Assembly: GCA_001824645.1 (NCBI GenBank)
Contig: MHYD01000072.1
Coordinates: 29,739 to 35,135 of the forward strand
Reading direction: 5' to 3'
DNA: 5,397 nt
DNA from: Planctomycetes bacterium RBG_13_46_10
GTDB taxonomy: Bacteria > Planctomycetota > Phycisphaerae > Sedimentisphaerales > Anaerobacaceae
Under the pieces are notes generated by a model that saw nothing but the letters and a program-made list of their open reading frames with translations, ran no database searches and had not been told where the DNA came from. The position numbers and the translations under genes were made by a program. Of the stretch, positions 5,125 to 5,397 are shown one piece after another (positions within the stretch are counted from its first letter, which is position 1; every line of letters begins with the position of its first letter).

Positions 5125-5397
5125 CTAACGAGTCGCAGCAGGCTTGGCGCTATTTAGGTTCTGTACCTTATCCAGGCTTTCGGTGAACTGCTCACGGGCC
5201 TTATCGAGGTATGTGTTTACTTCGTCGATATAGCCATCAGCCGATGCCGACCAGACGCGATTGAGATACCGCTCGCCGGCGGCGAAGCAGCTCATCACAT
5301 CGGCATACGCAGTCAGTCCGTAGATGTGTGCGATGCTCTCTCTGGCGTGGATAAATTTGTCGAGGTCCTCGATAAAAAGCTCATCGATACGGTGACG
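5125..5397 (-). CDS. 3' end of a gene for a helical protein of unknown function (partial)
   Basis: An open minus-strand frame enters at the window edge (first codon CGT at 5397-5395) and ends with TAG at 5125-5127, giving the C-terminal 90 residues. The segment is charged and amphipathic, with no membrane span, and is probably all helical. Stretches such as IDELFIEDLDKFIHARESIA, AAGERYLNRVW and EVNTYLDKAREQFTESLDKV support this. It ends in a flexible-looking SAKPAATR tail. The frame is unbroken over 273 bases and is GC-rich with GC-ending codons, which supports real coding. The start, domains and total length lie outside the window. I do not recognise the family; a TPR-like or helical-bundle protein is possible. 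It precedes the lipoprotein gene on the same strand, and I see no terminator hairpin between them, so read-through co-transcription is possible. Confidence 0.7.
   Translation of the reverse strand, partial: RHRIDELFIEDLDKFIHARESIAHIYGLTAYADVMSCFAAGERYLNRVWSASADGYIDEVNTYLDKAREQFTESLDKVQNLNSAKPAATR

Noticed and set aside
4959..5186. Plus-strand open frame of 75 codons near the right end
   Set aside because: It runs antisense to the partial minus-strand gene and across the leader region. The minus-strand frame is longer to the edge and has better codon composition.
1..5397. CRISPR array, tRNA, rRNA, transposase or phage module
   Set aside because: No regularly spaced repeats, cloverleaf sequence, rRNA-like segment or recombinase motif was seen on either strand.

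Overview
The window looks like chromosomal DNA of a Gram-negative bacterium with a moderate GC content that varies from gene to gene. The best lineage hint is the secreted PQQ-type beta-propeller protein. Its mature N-terminus (DWSQWRGTNRDG) is the form I know from the large propeller families of Planctomycetes and related phyla. A lipoprotein with a lipobox supports a diderm envelope. A planctomycete (Phycisphaerae-like) host is therefore plausible, but it rests on one gene type and is inference.

Layout: a REP/MITE-like inverted repeat (11-90) lies just upstream of a plus-strand OPT-family transporter (133-2136). A convergent, hairpin-rich intergenic region (2137-2356) holds a 30-nt near-perfect palindrome. 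It separates the transporter from a small minus-strand GlsB/YeaQ/YmgE-type membrane protein (2357-2605). A divergent intergenic region (2606-2838) carries a good candidate promoter for the small gene and a strong ribosome binding site for the plus-strand propeller gene (2839-4065). A short convergent gap (4066-4189) contains a possible terminator for the next gene. That gene is a minus-strand lipoprotein of a family I do not recognise (4190-4903). Upstream of it are a long leader with candidate promoters and then the 3' end of another minus-strand gene (5125-5397). That last gene runs off the window and encodes the C-terminal 90 residues of a mostly helical protein of unknown function.

The genes do not form an obvious pathway. 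All the complete ones act in or at the envelope: an inner-membrane transporter, a small inner-membrane stress protein, an exported propeller and a lipoprotein. They are arranged as separate units of alternating strand, so functional coupling is not supported. I see no defence island, CRISPR array, transposase, phage gene, tRNA or rRNA. The less ordinary signals are the palindromic elements (11-90, 2244-2273, and 4349-4370 inside a coding region), the unrecognised lipoprotein with its structured leader, and the unknown partial gene. No stretch longer than about 235 bases lacks a gene. I found nothing that I can defend as a new biological system.
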